Source: Dyadobacter alkalitolerans DSM 23607 (GTDB taxonomy: Bacteria; Bacteroidota; Bacteroidia; Cytophagales; Spirosomataceae). From it: a stretch of DNA of 64,000 nt. The position numbers and the translations under genes are program-made. This document shows positions 23,145 to 33,100 of the stretch, one piece after another (position 1 is the stretch's first letter; every line of letters starts with the position of its first letter). The stretch lies in the NCBI RefSeq assembly GCF_000428845.1, contig NZ_AUAS01000009.1:1-64000 (forward strand), given 5' to 3'. The notes under the pieces are model-generated. The model was given only the letters and a program-made list of their open reading frames with translations. It did not search any database and was not told the DNA's origin.

Positions 23145-25568
23145 CTATTCATTTTTGAGTGATTTCACAGGATTCATAAGCGCTGCTCTGATGCTTTGGA
23201 AACTAACGGTAATTAAGGCAATGCTTACCGCTAATGTTCCGGCCAGGACAAAAACCCACCATTGGATTTCAACCCGGTAATTGAAGCCTTGCAGCCAGCG
23301 ACTCATCATGTACCATGCAATAGGAGAGGCGATCAGGATGGCAAATAATACGGGTTTTAAAAAATCACCCGAGAGCAACGTTACTATGCTTTTTACAGAT
23401 GCGCCCAGCACTTTCCGGACGCCGATTTCTTTGGTACGCTGCTCGGCCATAAATGTCGCCAGACCGAACAAGCCCAGACACGAAATGAATATGGCAATGG
23501 TTGTAAACGTTGTAAAAAGCGCCTGTGTCCGTTGTTCTGCACGGTACATTGCATCAAAACTTTCATTCAGAAAAGAATATTCAAACGGCTGACCGGGTGC
23601 GATTTTCTTCCATTTATTTTCCAATGCGGATATTGAAGCGGATATATCCGATGTTTCCAGTCGCAGCGACACGGCATCAATGCTTTTGCCGGAGACAATA
23701 TCAGCATCCAGCATGAAGCACAACGGTTCTATTCGGGTTCGCAACGATTCGTAATGAAAATCTCTGACGACACCCACAATTGTTAATCTTTCACCGCCTT
23801 GCTTGTGAATGCTTTTTCCAATGGGTTCTTTGTAGCCAAGCTGTTTCGCGGCAGTTTCGTTGATCACGACGCGGGATGAATCAGCCGCCTGGCTTTTCAT
23901 GAAATTACGACCTTGAATCAACATCATTTTGTACGTTGCCAAGTAATCTTCATCAACTTCCCACTCCTGCATGGGTACCGAATACTTTTGGTCAGTCTGG
24001 CCCTCAGGATACCAGTAGTCGCCGTTCCGTTTGGAGGTTACGGGCAGAAAACTGCTGATACTCGCCGCCTTGACCTGTTCATCCTGCAAAGCAATTTCCT
24101 TAAAAGTGCGAAGCCGGTTTTCCGGCACTTCGGGTGTATTCAGGATAATTACCTGTTCTTTTCCATAGCCCACGTTTTTGCTTTGAATAAATTGCAGCTG
24201 CTGGTTAATCAGTAAAGTCGCGATGATCAGGATCACTGACATCGAAAATTGAAATACGACCAACGAACTGCGCAGGCTTTGCCTTTTCGGATGTGAGCCG
24301 GAACCGTTTTTGATGGCGGCTGCCGGCTGAAAAGAGGAAATATAAAAGGCAGGATATATTCCGGCCAATAAGCCAACAGCAACTGCGCCCAGGAATACAA
24401 TGAAAGCAACCGGCATCGTTGTGAATTCCGAGACCAACAAACTTTCGCCGGTCAATGAATTGAAAACAGGCAGCAGGCTTACCAAGCTTCCAATCGCAAC
24501 GAGCATTGAGATAAATGCGATCAGCATGGACTCAGACAAAAACTGATATATCAAACCAATGCGATTAGACCCCAACACTTTCCGGACACCGATTTCCCGT
24601 GCACGTTTGATGGATCGGGCCGTTGTTAAATTGATGAAATTCACAACCGCGATCAGCAGGATGAAAAGGGCGATGCCAGTGAAAATATAAATATATTCGA
24701 TGCTGCCATTCGGCATCAGTTCACCGGCTCTGTTGGAATGTAAGTGAATGTCTGTGAGTGGGATCAGCGAATACCGGAAGTAGTTGCCTTGCTTGCGTGC
24801 TTCGGCTAATGTTGTGTTGAAAAAACGTCGTAAGGCAGGGTCAAGATAGGTTTGCAATACTTTCTCAAATTTAGCTTCGACGGCTTCTGGACTGGTTCCG
24901 GGTTTGAGCAGAATGTAGGTGTTAAAAATATGGTTTCCCCATTTGTCTGCTTTCGCGTCCCTGGTCTCCCAAAGTGGCAGAATGAAGTCGGCCTGGAAAT
25001 GTGATTGTGCTGGAATGTCGCCGATGACAGCCGTTACTTGCCTGGACTCGTTGTTATTGAAAGTCAAAACTTTATTCAAGGCATGGACTGTCCCAAAATA
25101 CTTTCTGGCCATTCGCTCGGTAATAACAACTGAATTGGGTTTTGCTAAGGCTGTTGTTGGGCTGCCCGACAGCATTTTTAATGTAAAGACACGGAATAAA
25201 GTAGAATCTGCAAGCAAAATAGCCTGTTCACGAACATTGTCGCGTGTGCTTTTTACCAGACAGTTCTGATTTTTGCTCAACCTGACAGCCTCTTCCACTT
25301 CCGGGAATTCTCTTTTCAAAGTTGCACCCAGCGGGGTAGGAGCGGCGGCCGTTTGCAGGCCTTGCAATGAGAAGCTAACGTCGCTGTTTACTCGGTATAT
25401 ACGGTCTGAATTTTCATTGTAGCGGTCGAAATTCAGCTCATTTTTGATATACAAACCGATAAAGAGCGCGATCGTCAATGCGGTGGCTAACCCGGTAACC
25501 GTAATTGCAGAGTACCATTTGTTTTGGATCAGGCTCCGCAGCGCCATTTTGATATAATTTCGTAGCAA
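23145..25568 (-). CDS. FtsX/MacB-type ABC permease, operon leader
   Basis: The 807-residue protein is paralogous to the permease at 19217-21643 and has the same layout: N-terminal helix, MacB_PCD periplasmic domain, three helices, second periplasmic domain, three helices. Its two coupling motifs read 'RAREIGVRKVLGSNRIGL' and 'QRTKEIGVRKVLGASVKSI'. The ATG at 25568 starts MLRNYIKMALRSLIQNKWYS, the usual family N-terminus. It is first in the three-gene operon, and a 16-bp palindrome lies 110 bp upstream. No ATPase or membrane-fusion protein gene is nearby. Confidence 0.9.
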   Translation of the reverse strand: MLRNYIKMALRSLIQNKWYSAITVTGLATALTIALFIGLYIKNELNFDRYNENSDRIYRVNSDVSFSLQGLQTAAAPTPLGATLKREFPEVEEAVRLSKNQNCLVKSTRDNVREQAILLADSTLFRVFTLKMLSGSPTTALAKPNSVVITERMARKYFGTVHALNKVLTFNNNESRQVTAVIGDIPAQSHFQADFILPLWETRDAKADKWGNHIFNTYILLKPGTSPEAVEAKFEKVLQTYLDPALRRFFNTTLAEARKQGNYFRYSLIPLTDIHLHSNRAGELMPNGSIEYIYIFTGIALFILLIAVVNFINLTTARSIKRAREIGVRKVLGSNRIGLIYQFLSESMLIAFISMLVAIGSLVSLLPVFNSLTGESLLVSEFTTMPVAFIVFLGAVAVGLLAGIYPAFYISSFQPAAAIKNGSGSHPKRQSLRSSLVVFQFSMSVILIIATLLINQQLQFIQSKNVGYGKEQVIILNTPEVPENRLRTFKEIALQDEQVKAASISSFLPVTSKRNGDYWYPEGQTDQKYSVPMQEWEVDEDYLATYKMMLIQGRNFMKSQAADSSRVVINETAAKQLGYKEPIGKSIHKQGGERLTIVGVVRDFHYESLRTRIEPLCFMLDADIVSGKSIDAVSLRLETSDISASISALENKWKKIAPGQPFEYSFLNESFDAMYRAEQRTQALFTTFTTIAIFISCLGLFGLATFMAEQRTKEIGVRKVLGASVKSIVTLLSGDFLKPVLFAILIASPIAWYMMSRWLQGFNYRVEIQWWVFVLAGTLAVSIALITVSFQSIRAALMNPVKSLKNE

Positions 25569-25677
25569 TCGCGTGGGTCGGTTAGGTTGGTCAGTATTCC
25601 TGATTGCCAGGTCAAGTATTATGCCATCGCGATAATCATCGATTCTATGTTGTAAAGCGCATTGCTGCCAAAGAATT

Positions 25678-25693
25678 TGTCCGATTTCGGACA
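25678..25693. promoter_or_regulatory. 16-bp palindrome upstream of the permease operon
   Basis: TGTCCGA and TCGGACA flank TT. It is the only structured feature in the 305-bp gap 25569-25873, which otherwise shows no gene. It lies 110 bp upstream of the permease start and 181 bp before the DUF4249 gene. A distal activator site for the permease operon is possible; this is inferred from position and symmetry only. Confidence 0.45.
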
Positions 25694-25873
25694 GTGCCGG
25701 ATATGAATGTCCGTATTGAGCATTTGATCCGAAATAGGAATGCTCTCACGAATGAAAGCATTTCAGTGGCTGGCAACAGAACCCTTCGCTTCAATAGTTT
25801 TCATCATTTTAGTATTTAATAACATGATGTGACTTTTGGTGATGTCGCTTCGTTATAAAACCAATCAGGATAA

Positions 25874-27019
25874 ATGATGACTCTACAGTTCAAGCAAACA
25901 TACAGTGTCCCATGTTGTATTGTGCTCCTGCTCATTTTCAAAAGCTGCATTGTGCCGTTTTCGCCTCCCGAGGTGAGCCTGGACGAGCAATATCTTGTAG
26001 TTGACGGTTTTTTCAATGTGGGCGGCAATGACACCAGCCGCATTGAACTGCGCAGGACACAAAATGTGAACCAGACGGAGCAGCCGATCATTGAGACAGG
26101 TGCTTCCCTGATGGTGGAGGGAGAGACCGGGACAAATTATGAATTTGTTGAAGCTGCCGCCGGAATGTATGTGCTGCCGCCGGCTGCATTCAACATGCGC
26201 GATAAGTACCGGATCAGGATTCAAACAGACAACGGACAGGAATATGTGTCGGATTTCGTATCCGTTAGTGTCACGCCGGTAATTGATAGCGTTACCTATA
26301 AGTTGGATGCGGTCCGCGATGCAATGATATTTTATGTCAATGCACACGACGGGCAGAACAAGACACAGTTTTACCGCTGGAAGTTTGATGAAACGTGGGA
26401 GTACGAGTCTACCTATTCGTCGGCTCTGGAAATTGTGGATAGTCAGATCGTGTCCCGGCGGGAGAACATTACCAAGTGCTGGGGGAATAAAAAGAGCGGC
26501 AGCATTTTACTGGGAAGTACGGTTCGGCTTAGTGAGGATATCATTAAAAATCTTCCCTTAAACACGGTCCCTGTATCCTCCAATAAGCTTTTCAGAAAAT
26601 ACAGCATTTTGGTTAAACAATATGGTTTGTCCCGGGAAGCATTTGAATACTGGACAGAGCTTTCCAAATCGACACAACTCACAGGAGGTTTGTTTGATCC
26701 GCAGCCAGGGCAGGTGACCGGAAACATCAAAAACATTTCTGATCCCAAAAACCTTGTATTCGGTTATTTCAGCGCATCCACCGAGGAAACCAAAAGAGTG
26801 ACCATCAGCCCGAGCTTGGGCAGGTTTCCAAGATGCACGGAACCTGACACCATCCCGGTTCAATGCACCAGATTTCCTGATGATCCCTGCGCATTCAACA
26901 CGCAAAAACTCCTGCTGACCTATTGGGGCCCGCGCTCGGATTACGTCCTTGTAGCCACTCCCGAATGCACAGACTGCCGCACAGCCGGTGGCACCACGAA
27001 GAAGCCTGCATTCTGGTAA
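25874..27019 (+). CDS. DUF4249 family lipoprotein
   Basis: The 381-residue protein has an N-terminal hydrophobic segment ending 'LLIFKSCIVPFSPP', a lipobox with Cys near residue 25, and then 'LVVDGFFNVGG', 'SRIELRRTQNVN' and 'YRIRIQTDNGQEYVSDFVSV', the pattern of DUF4249. A second part with conserved Cys residues near the end ('FPRCTEPDTIPVQC', 'FPDDPCAFN', 'PECTDCRTAGG') probably forms disulfides. DUF4249 proteins normally follow a TonB-dependent receptor gene and act as its surface lipoprotein. Here no receptor is adjacent, so the gene is an orphan. The start may be either of two adjacent ATGs. Confidence 0.8.
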   Translation: MMTLQFKQTYSVPCCIVLLLIFKSCIVPFSPPEVSLDEQYLVVDGFFNVGGNDTSRIELRRTQNVNQTEQPIIETGASLMVEGETGTNYEFVEAAAGMYVLPPAAFNMRDKYRIRIQTDNGQEYVSDFVSVSVTPVIDSVTYKLDAVRDAMIFYVNAHDGQNKTQFYRWKFDETWEYESTYSSALEIVDSQIVSRRENITKCWGNKKSGSILLGSTVRLSEDIIKNLPLNTVPVSSNKLFRKYSILVKQYGLSREAFEYWTELSKSTQLTGGLFDPQPGQVTGNIKNISDPKNLVFGYFSASTEETKRVTISPSLGRFPRCTEPDTIPVQCTRFPDDPCAFNTQKLLLTYWGPRSDYVLVATPECTDCRTAGGTTKKPAFW

Positions 27020-27109
27020 TGGATTCAAATTCTTAAACCAAATCAATGATTTTATACTATTTACTTCCCTGGGATACACAGAATTTTGTGTAAAAAAGGA
27101 AAGTAAAAA

Positions 27110-28003
27110 ATGAAAACAACTCAAAACATGGAAATCGAAGTTGCCTTTCAACTTCGGAAAAAGTATAAGACTATCAATGGGCTGCGAACGGCTTACCTGG
27201 ACTATGGCAAAGGTGATCCCATTATTTTTCTTCACGGCAACCCAACGTCAAGCTATATCTGGCGAAATGTTCTTCCATATCTACAGGATCTGGGACGGTG
27301 CATTGCTCCTGACCTGCCGGGCATGGGAGATTCGGGACATTTCAGCAATGCCTCGGATTATAATTTTGCTAATAACATGATGCATCTGGATATGCTTTTC
27401 AGCACGCTCGGCATTCATGAAAATGTCATTTTTGTGGCGCATGACTGGGGCTCAGTGCTTGCTTTTGACTGGGCAAGAAAACATCCCGGTGCTGTGAAAG
27501 GGATCGTATATATGGAAGCCATTACCAAGCCGCGGACATGGGACGAAGTGCCCGGTGCAGCACGCGAAACTTTTCAAAAACTGCGGACAAGTGAAGGCGA
27601 AGAAATGGTGCTGATGAAGAACTCATTCATAGAGTTTAATTTACCAAAAACGATCCTGCGCACATTGTCGAACGATGAAATGGCGGAATACCGTCGCCCA
27701 TTTTCTGAGCCCGGTGAAGGCAGGCGGGCCATGCTTGCCTGGGCCAGACAATTGCCTCTCGGCGGTGAACCGGCGCATATGATCAGCATTGTAATTGAAA
27801 ACAGCAGCTGGCTGGAAAAAAGCAGTATCCCCAAACTATTTATTGAGGCAACACCCGGCACATTGGCGGAAGCGGAAAAGCAGGCCTGTTTGTCCTGGCC
27901 AAATCAAACCCATATCACGGTTAAAGGACACCATAACTTACAGGAAGATTCCGCTGCGGATATAGGCATCGCTATTTCGGAATGGTTGCGGAAAGTTTTG
28001 TAA
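27110..28003 (+). CDS. Haloalkane dehalogenase (alpha/beta hydrolase)
   Basis: The 297-residue protein has the elements of haloalkane dehalogenases of the DhaA/LinB type: 'IFLHGNPTSSYIWRNVLPYL', whose Asn after HG is the halide-stabilising residue; nucleophile Asp followed by Trp in 'VFVAHDWGSVLAFDWARKHP'; 'IVYMEAI' with a candidate catalytic Glu; and 'ITVKGHHNLQEDS' with the catalytic His. The cap domain lies between about residues 140 and 215. It would hydrolyse carbon-halogen bonds to alcohol and halide in the cytoplasm. Related fluoroacetate dehalogenases and epoxide hydrolases lack the HGN..DW pair, so the call is fairly specific. An AraC-type regulator gene follows 24 bp later with its own promoter. 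Confidence 0.85.
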   Translation: MKTTQNMEIEVAFQLRKKYKTINGLRTAYLDYGKGDPIIFLHGNPTSSYIWRNVLPYLQDLGRCIAPDLPGMGDSGHFSNASDYNFANNMMHLDMLFSTLGIHENVIFVAHDWGSVLAFDWARKHPGAVKGIVYMEAITKPRTWDEVPGAARETFQKLRTSEGEEMVLMKNSFIEFNLPKTILRTLSNDEMAEYRRPFSEPGEGRRAMLAWARQLPLGGEPAHMISIVIENSSWLEKSSIPKLFIEATPGTLAEAEKQACLSWPNQTHITVKGHHNLQEDSAADIGIAISEWLRKVL

Positions 28004-28016
28004 GTCAGTACATTTG
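27985..28016 (+). promoter_or_regulatory. Promoter of the AraC-type regulator gene
   Basis: GTTG (27985-27988) and TACATTTG (28009-28016, a full TAnnTTTG match) are separated by 20 bp, close to the Bacteroidota norm. The -33 part lies inside the 3' end of the dehalogenase gene. The ATG at 28027 follows by 10 bp, so the mRNA would be nearly leaderless. Confidence 0.55.
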
Positions 28017-28026
28017 CATCTTAGCT

Positions 28027-28797
28027 ATGAAAACATTTGAACCTGCCTCCTGTCTGAGCCCGTTCATCAGGGCGTTTGTGGTTGTGGAAAGCAACGGCTC
28101 CTTTGCGAACCGTTTGTTGCCAGATACTTCTGTTGTAGCAGCCATCCGCTTGCAGGGGCATGTACATTATCGGGAGCAGAATGGAAACAATTGCCTCCCT
28201 ATGCTGTCGCTATCCGGACTGAGAAAATCTTTCAGGATTGCTGAATACGGCCAAAACAGTGCTAATATTCTTGTCCAGTTCAAAGAAGGCGGCGCTGCTG
28301 CCTTCTTCCATTTGCCAATTCACGAACTGTTCGAACTGAATGTCGCACTAGATCACTTTTTCAAGCACTCCGAATTAATGTTTTTGCAAGAACAGCTGGA
28401 AGCAGCTGAATCCATTCAAGGCAAAGTCAATGTTGTGCAGCGGTTTTTCATTGCAAGGATTCGGGGTCAAAAAAACGATCTGCTCATTAAGCACTCCGTT
28501 GAAAAGATAAAAGCTGCAAAAGGAATTCTTAGTGTGAAAGAACTGTCCGACAACCTGCACGTTAGTTTAGATGTTTTTGAAAAAAGGTTTCGAAAGACTG
28601 TCGGGACAACGCCCAAGCAATTTGCTGATATAGTCCGTATGAAAGTGCTCATCGGGCAGGCAACGGCAAATAAGCCGCTTCTTGATTTAGCACTGGATGC
28701 AGGTTTCTTCGACCAATCCCACTTTATCAAAAACTTCAAAACGTTCACCGGGCAGACGCCGAAAGAATTTTTCAATGCAGGAAGACACTCCGGTTAA
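28027..28797 (+). CDS. AraC-family transcriptional regulator
   Basis: From the ATG at 28027 the protein has 256 residues; an in-frame upstream ATG inside the dehalogenase gene would add 15 without homology. The N-terminal ~150 residues look like the DUF6597 sensor domain ('LSPFIRAFVVVESNGSF', 'ANILVQFKEGGAAAFF'). The C-terminal ~100 residues hold two helix-turn-helix units: 'ILSVKELSDNLHVSLDVFEK' and 'LALDAGFFDQSHFIKNFKTF', ending in 'TGQTPKEFF', the AraC signature. It may control the dehalogenase gene just upstream or distant genes; the ligand is unknown. Confidence 0.9.
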   Translation: MKTFEPASCLSPFIRAFVVVESNGSFANRLLPDTSVVAAIRLQGHVHYREQNGNNCLPMLSLSGLRKSFRIAEYGQNSANILVQFKEGGAAAFFHLPIHELFELNVALDHFFKHSELMFLQEQLEAAESIQGKVNVVQRFFIARIRGQKNDLLIKHSVEKIKAAKGILSVKELSDNLHVSLDVFEKRFRKTVGTTPKQFADIVRMKVLIGQATANKPLLDLALDAGFFDQSHFIKNFKTFTGQTPKEFFNAGRHSG

Positions 28798-28847
28798 TTC
28801 TGCTTTTCTTTTTGAAGATGTATTAATGGTTTGTAACTTCCTATAAC

Positions 28848-28855
28848 TATTTTTG
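28848..28855 (+). promoter_or_regulatory. -7 element before the small lipoprotein gene
   Basis: TATTTTTG matches TAnnTTTG and lies 22 bp before the ATG at 28878. A TTTG at 28830-28833 is present but only 14 bp upstream, shorter than usual. Confidence 0.4.
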
Positions 28856-28877
28856 GCATAAATAATCAACCTGCTTA

Positions 28878-29261
28878 ATGAGGCTATCTTCAAACCTGTA
28901 TGCAAGCTTGCTCGGATGTCTTGCCATTGCTCTGACATCTTGTGAAGGAACACTTATGGAATCTGAAAAGACGTATAATCTGGACGTTCTCAGGCCCGAT
29001 CGTGATACGTCGTTCGTAATCCAAAACAGAAAAGCGCCCACATTTATCGAATTTTCGTTTGAAGGGGAGCTGTCTCACAGCGCCGCAATTCATTGGTCCT
29101 CAGATCCCAGGTTTGAATCTAAAACGGAAATACTAATTCCTGCCGGGAAGCTCGGCCAGCCTGAGGCCAGGAATGACTATTACAGTCAGCGGGTTTATAT
29201 AAATTATAAATCCCTGAATGACTCAACGTCTGGAAAGCTTCGGATAAAAGTAAAAATCTGA
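28878..29261 (+). CDS. Small lipoprotein of unknown function
   Basis: The 127-residue protein begins with a signal peptide ending 'LAIALTSCEGT' (lipobox TSC, Cys about 22). The mature part is hydrophilic and beta-rich ('APTFIEFSFEGELSHSAAIH', 'YSQRVYINYKS', 'GKLRIKVKI') and looks like a small Ig-like or jelly-roll domain. No family is recognised. It ends 9 bp before the end of the convergent TetR-type gene. Confidence 0.6.
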   Translation: MRLSSNLYASLLGCLAIALTSCEGTLMESEKTYNLDVLRPDRDTSFVIQNRKAPTFIEFSFEGELSHSAAIHWSSDPRFESKTEILIPAGKLGQPEARNDYYSQRVYINYKSLNDSTSGKLRIKVKI

Positions 29262-29269
29262 TGATCTGA

Positions 29270-29905
29270 TTACAGCAGCACAGCAGGCCCGGACGCAAGC
29301 GGACTTTCAGCTTGCAAACCCACTACATTCAACGCTTTTTGCTTGTAGCTGGCCAGTTTTGCTTTGGCAATGGCGGGTTCTCTGATCATGCTTAAATAGA
29401 AATAGGCGCCATCCAGGATCGTAAATATAAGATCGGCACATTCGTAAGGGTTTTCAACTGAAAGGCTGCCGTCTTCATTACATGCGTCAATCAATTCGCA
29501 AAGCTTGTGTCTGAGGCTTTCCAGCAGCGATTTATATCTCGTTTTAATTTTCTCGTCTCTGAACGATAGCGCATAGCAACTGTAAAAAAGCCCGTCGTCA
29601 AATAATGTGTCCCATTTTTTTGAAAAAAGATTATCGATCACTTTCAGCAGAATGGTTTTCGAATTCTTGGCAGATTTTCCCGGCACCTTGAAAATCGGCG
29701 TGTAGCGGTCAAGAATGAAGTCGATCAGTGCGTAGCTCAGCTCTTCTTTATTTTGAAAATAATGAATGATAAGGCTCGGGTTCACATCCATCTCCTTGGC
29801 TATCTTGGCGATAGATGTATTTTCGAGTCCCTCTATCTTTGCCAGTTTATAAAATGCCAGAATAATTTCCTGCTGTCGGGCCCCTTTGAGGCTTTTTCTT
29901 CCCAT
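29270..29905 (-). CDS. TetR-family transcriptional regulator
   Basis: The ATG at 29905 gives 211 residues beginning MGRKSLKGARQQEIILAFYK; an upstream in-frame ATG would add 15 hydrophobic residues. The TetR helix-turn-helix is 'TSIAKIAKEMDVNPSLIIHY' followed by 'FQNKEELSYAL' (about residues 28-58). The C-terminal domain is helical and divergent, as is usual for ligand sensing. It is divergent from a SusC gene 212 bp away, and a short perfect palindrome lies between them. It probably represses itself and possibly the SusC/SusD locus. Confidence 0.9.
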   Translation of the reverse strand: MGRKSLKGARQQEIILAFYKLAKIEGLENTSIAKIAKEMDVNPSLIIHYFQNKEELSYALIDFILDRYTPIFKVPGKSAKNSKTILLKVIDNLFSKKWDTLFDDGLFYSCYALSFRDEKIKTRYKSLLESLRHKLCELIDACNEDGSLSVENPYECADLIFTILDGAYFYLSMIREPAIAKAKLASYKQKALNVVGLQAESPLASGPAVLL

Positions 29906-29986
29906 GCCTGAGTTTTGATTTGAATCCGCGATAATACAAAAGAAAAACATTAGAGTAGAATACTGTACTCACGTATTTTTATTGAA

Positions 29987-29996
29987 TGAACGTTCA
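29987..29996. promoter_or_regulatory. Palindromic candidate TetR operator
   Basis: TGAACGTTCA is a perfect palindrome inside the imperfectly symmetric TTGAATGAACGTTCAATC. It lies 82 bp upstream of the TetR-type start and 121 bp upstream of the SusC start, the usual place for an autoregulatory TetR operator. Confidence 0.45.
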
Positions 29997-30116
29997 ATCA
30001 AAATAATGACAAATTGTTAACATTCTCTTAAAACGTATGTCCTCCTGAATCAGCAATTTTGCAAGAATAAAACGGTCGTTTTCGGCCGTAGTCATCATTT
30101 TAACCAAATCATTTGT

Positions 30117-33100
30117 ATGGCGCAAAATCTATCTAAATTGTTTACAAAGCACCGGTCGGTTTGCCTGTTATGGCTGCTGACAGCTTTATTGGGAGGCTCG
30201 GCGCTCCAATCCTTTGCGCAGGGCGAGGTGCGGGGAGTGATCAAATCGGCTGACGGCAGCGGCGTGCTGCCCGGCGTGAACGTACTGGTGAAAGGAACGC
30301 AGCAAGGAACCGTTTCCGACGGTGAGGGGAAATATGTGCTGCGCGGGTTGCAGCCCGACGCCGTTCTTGTTTTCTCTTTCATTGGCTACAAACCTCAGGA
30401 AGCGACGGTGGGCAAAGCAACCGCGCTGGACATTACGCTCGAACTAGATGCGGCAAATTTGAACGAAGTCGTCGTTGTGGGTTATGGCGCCCAGAAAAAG
30501 GAAAATCTTTCGGGAGCGGTAGACGTGGTAGACAGCAAAATGCTGGAAGCCAGGCCAATCCAGAATGTAGCCCAGGGTTTGCAAGGCGCAGTTCCCAACC
30601 TCAACATTGACTTCGTAAGCGGCGAGCCCGGGCAGGCTCCCAACATCAACATCCGTGGTTTTACTTCCATTAATGGTGGTAACCCGCTGATTTTGGTTGA
30701 TAATGTGCCGATGGACGCGGCGGAGCTGAGTTTCATTGCGCCTTCGGACATTAAGAGTATTTCGGTTTTGAAAGATGCTTCTTCGGCAGCCATTTACGGA
30801 GCGCGTGCGGCCTACGGTGTGATCCTGATCACGACCAAAACCGGTACAGGGGAAAAGATGAGCATCAATTACTCTAACAACTTTTCATTCGGTAAACCCA
30901 CAGTGCTTCCAAACAAAGTGATTGATCCGTATATATACATGCGTTTGCTTGAAACGTCGACGGATAACACGCCCTGGGACAATGTTAATTACACGGCGAG
31001 CCAGTATGCCTGGGCCAAAGACCGCTCAGACAACCCTTCCGGAACGGATCCGATCCGCCTGAATCCGGTCGATAACTCGCTTTATGAATACATGGGTAAC
31101 ACGGACTGGACGAAATATTTCCTGGATAATTTCACCCTTTCCCAGCGTCACAACATTTCGCTTGCAGGGAAGTCGGGTAAGGCAACTTATTATTTATCAG
31201 GCGCATATGATTCTCAAAATGGTGCGTTAAAAATTGCGGAGGACAAGTTCGACCGCTACACAACGCGGGGCAAGGTTAACTTCCAGCCTTACAAATGGCT
31301 TTCAATAGGAAATAACACTTCCATTGCCTTGACCGAAAGAACAAAACCTTTCCAGCTCTCTATCCAGAGACTTTACGACCTGTTCCCTACGTCGGTGGAT
31401 AAAAACCCGGACGGAACCTGGGCCAATACGGACGTGGGTAGGGTAGCGGCGCAGCTAATAGAAGGAGGCCGTTCACTTAAAAAGGACAATATGTTTCAGA
31501 CAACTTTCAATGCGGAAATGTCCTTTTTTGAAGATATGCTGAAATTCAATTCTGATTTCACAACGCGGAGGCAGAACATAAATACTGCTGAGAACCAGTC
31601 AAAAGTGCAGATCGGGTATGGCCCTTCGGACATCCGCGAAGAGGGTAACAATGTTGCTTACCGCAGGGCTGATAATGTTAACTACACCGTTTTCAATGCT
31701 TATGTGACCTTTAACAAGGCCTTAGGATTTCATCATTTGAATGCCGTAGCAGGTTATAACCAGGAGTCGAACCGCGCTGAGTATTTCGAGGCGCAGAAAG
31801 CGGGTGTTATTTCTGCTTCCTTACCGAGCATAGGTTTGGCCACGGGCGAGGCGCTTGTAGGCGAAGGAATCCGCGAGTGGGCGATCCGTGGCGCATTTTA
31901 CCGTTTGAACTACATTTATAAAGACAAATACATTGTTGAGTTCAATGGTCGTTACGACGGTTCTTCCAAGTTTCCGAAGGACAAGCGTTTTGGTTTCTTC
32001 CCGTCGGCATCGGCTGCCTGGAAAGTGGACGGTGAGGAGTTTTGGAAGCCAATGTCGAAGGTTGTAAACCATTTCAAGATCCGTGGATCTTACGGTTTGC
32101 TGGGTAACCAGTTCGTGAGCGAATATGGGTACATCGCCAAAATGGGGACGAAAAGAGGTGAATACATTGTCGACGGAAACGTGCCGCAGGTGGTGACGTC
32201 AGACACGCTGGTTTCGCCTAACTATACCTGGGAAAAAGTAACTTCTGCCAATATTGGCGCTGATCTTGGGTTTTTTCAGCATAAAATCACGGCTTCATTT
32301 GACTATTACAGCCGGGATACAAAAGGAATGCTGACGCAGGGCCGTGACCTTCCGGACGTGCTGGGTGCGCCTGAGCCGAAAGAAAATGCGGCAGACCTGA
32401 GAACAAAAGGTTGGGAACTGTCCGTGGGTTATGATGAAGATTTTAATGTAGGCGGAAAAAACCTGCGTTTCAACAGCAAGTTCACATTGGGCGACAGCCG
32501 TTCAACCATCACCGGCTTCGACAACCCGAACAAGAATTTGACCCAATATTACAAAGGCATGGAGCTTGGTGAAATGTGGGGACTGAAAAGCGATGGCCTT
32601 TTCCAAACACAGGACGAGATCAACAAGCTCGACCAAACGCAGATCATTCCCTGGGGTGCATTGTCGGTTGTGCCGGGCTGGCCTAAATATCAGGACCTGG
32701 ATGGCAATGGTAAGATCGAAAAAGGGACGACGGTGGATAATGCCAAAGACCTTTCAAGGATCGGTAATGTGACGCCGAGGCTTCGTTTTGGCTTGAATCT
32801 GGGCGCAGAATGGAATGGTTTTGATTTCCGCGCATTCTTCCAGGGCATTGGTAAAATGGATTATTACCCACTCAATTATCTTTATTGGGGCTTTTACCAG
32901 CAACCTTATGCCGGTGGATATGCGCATTTGCTTGATTTTTACCGCGGCGCGGCTGATAGCGATGTCCTGCGCGGACAACATTCGCAATCCTATATCAATG
33001 CCGGCCTGGCCGATGCCAACACCGACGCGAAGTTCCCCGTATTGCAATCCTGGCTTGCAGACAGAAACCTGGGTGAACGGGTGGACCAGTCTCAGGGGCT

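Noticed and set aside
25646-25675. Sigma-54-like -24/-12 motif on the minus strand (TGGCAGCAATGCGC) upstream of the permease operon
   Set aside because: The GG and GC elements are nine bases apart instead of ten and the conserved TTGC is absent, so the match is not good enough, although the nearby palindrome could fit an upstream activator site.
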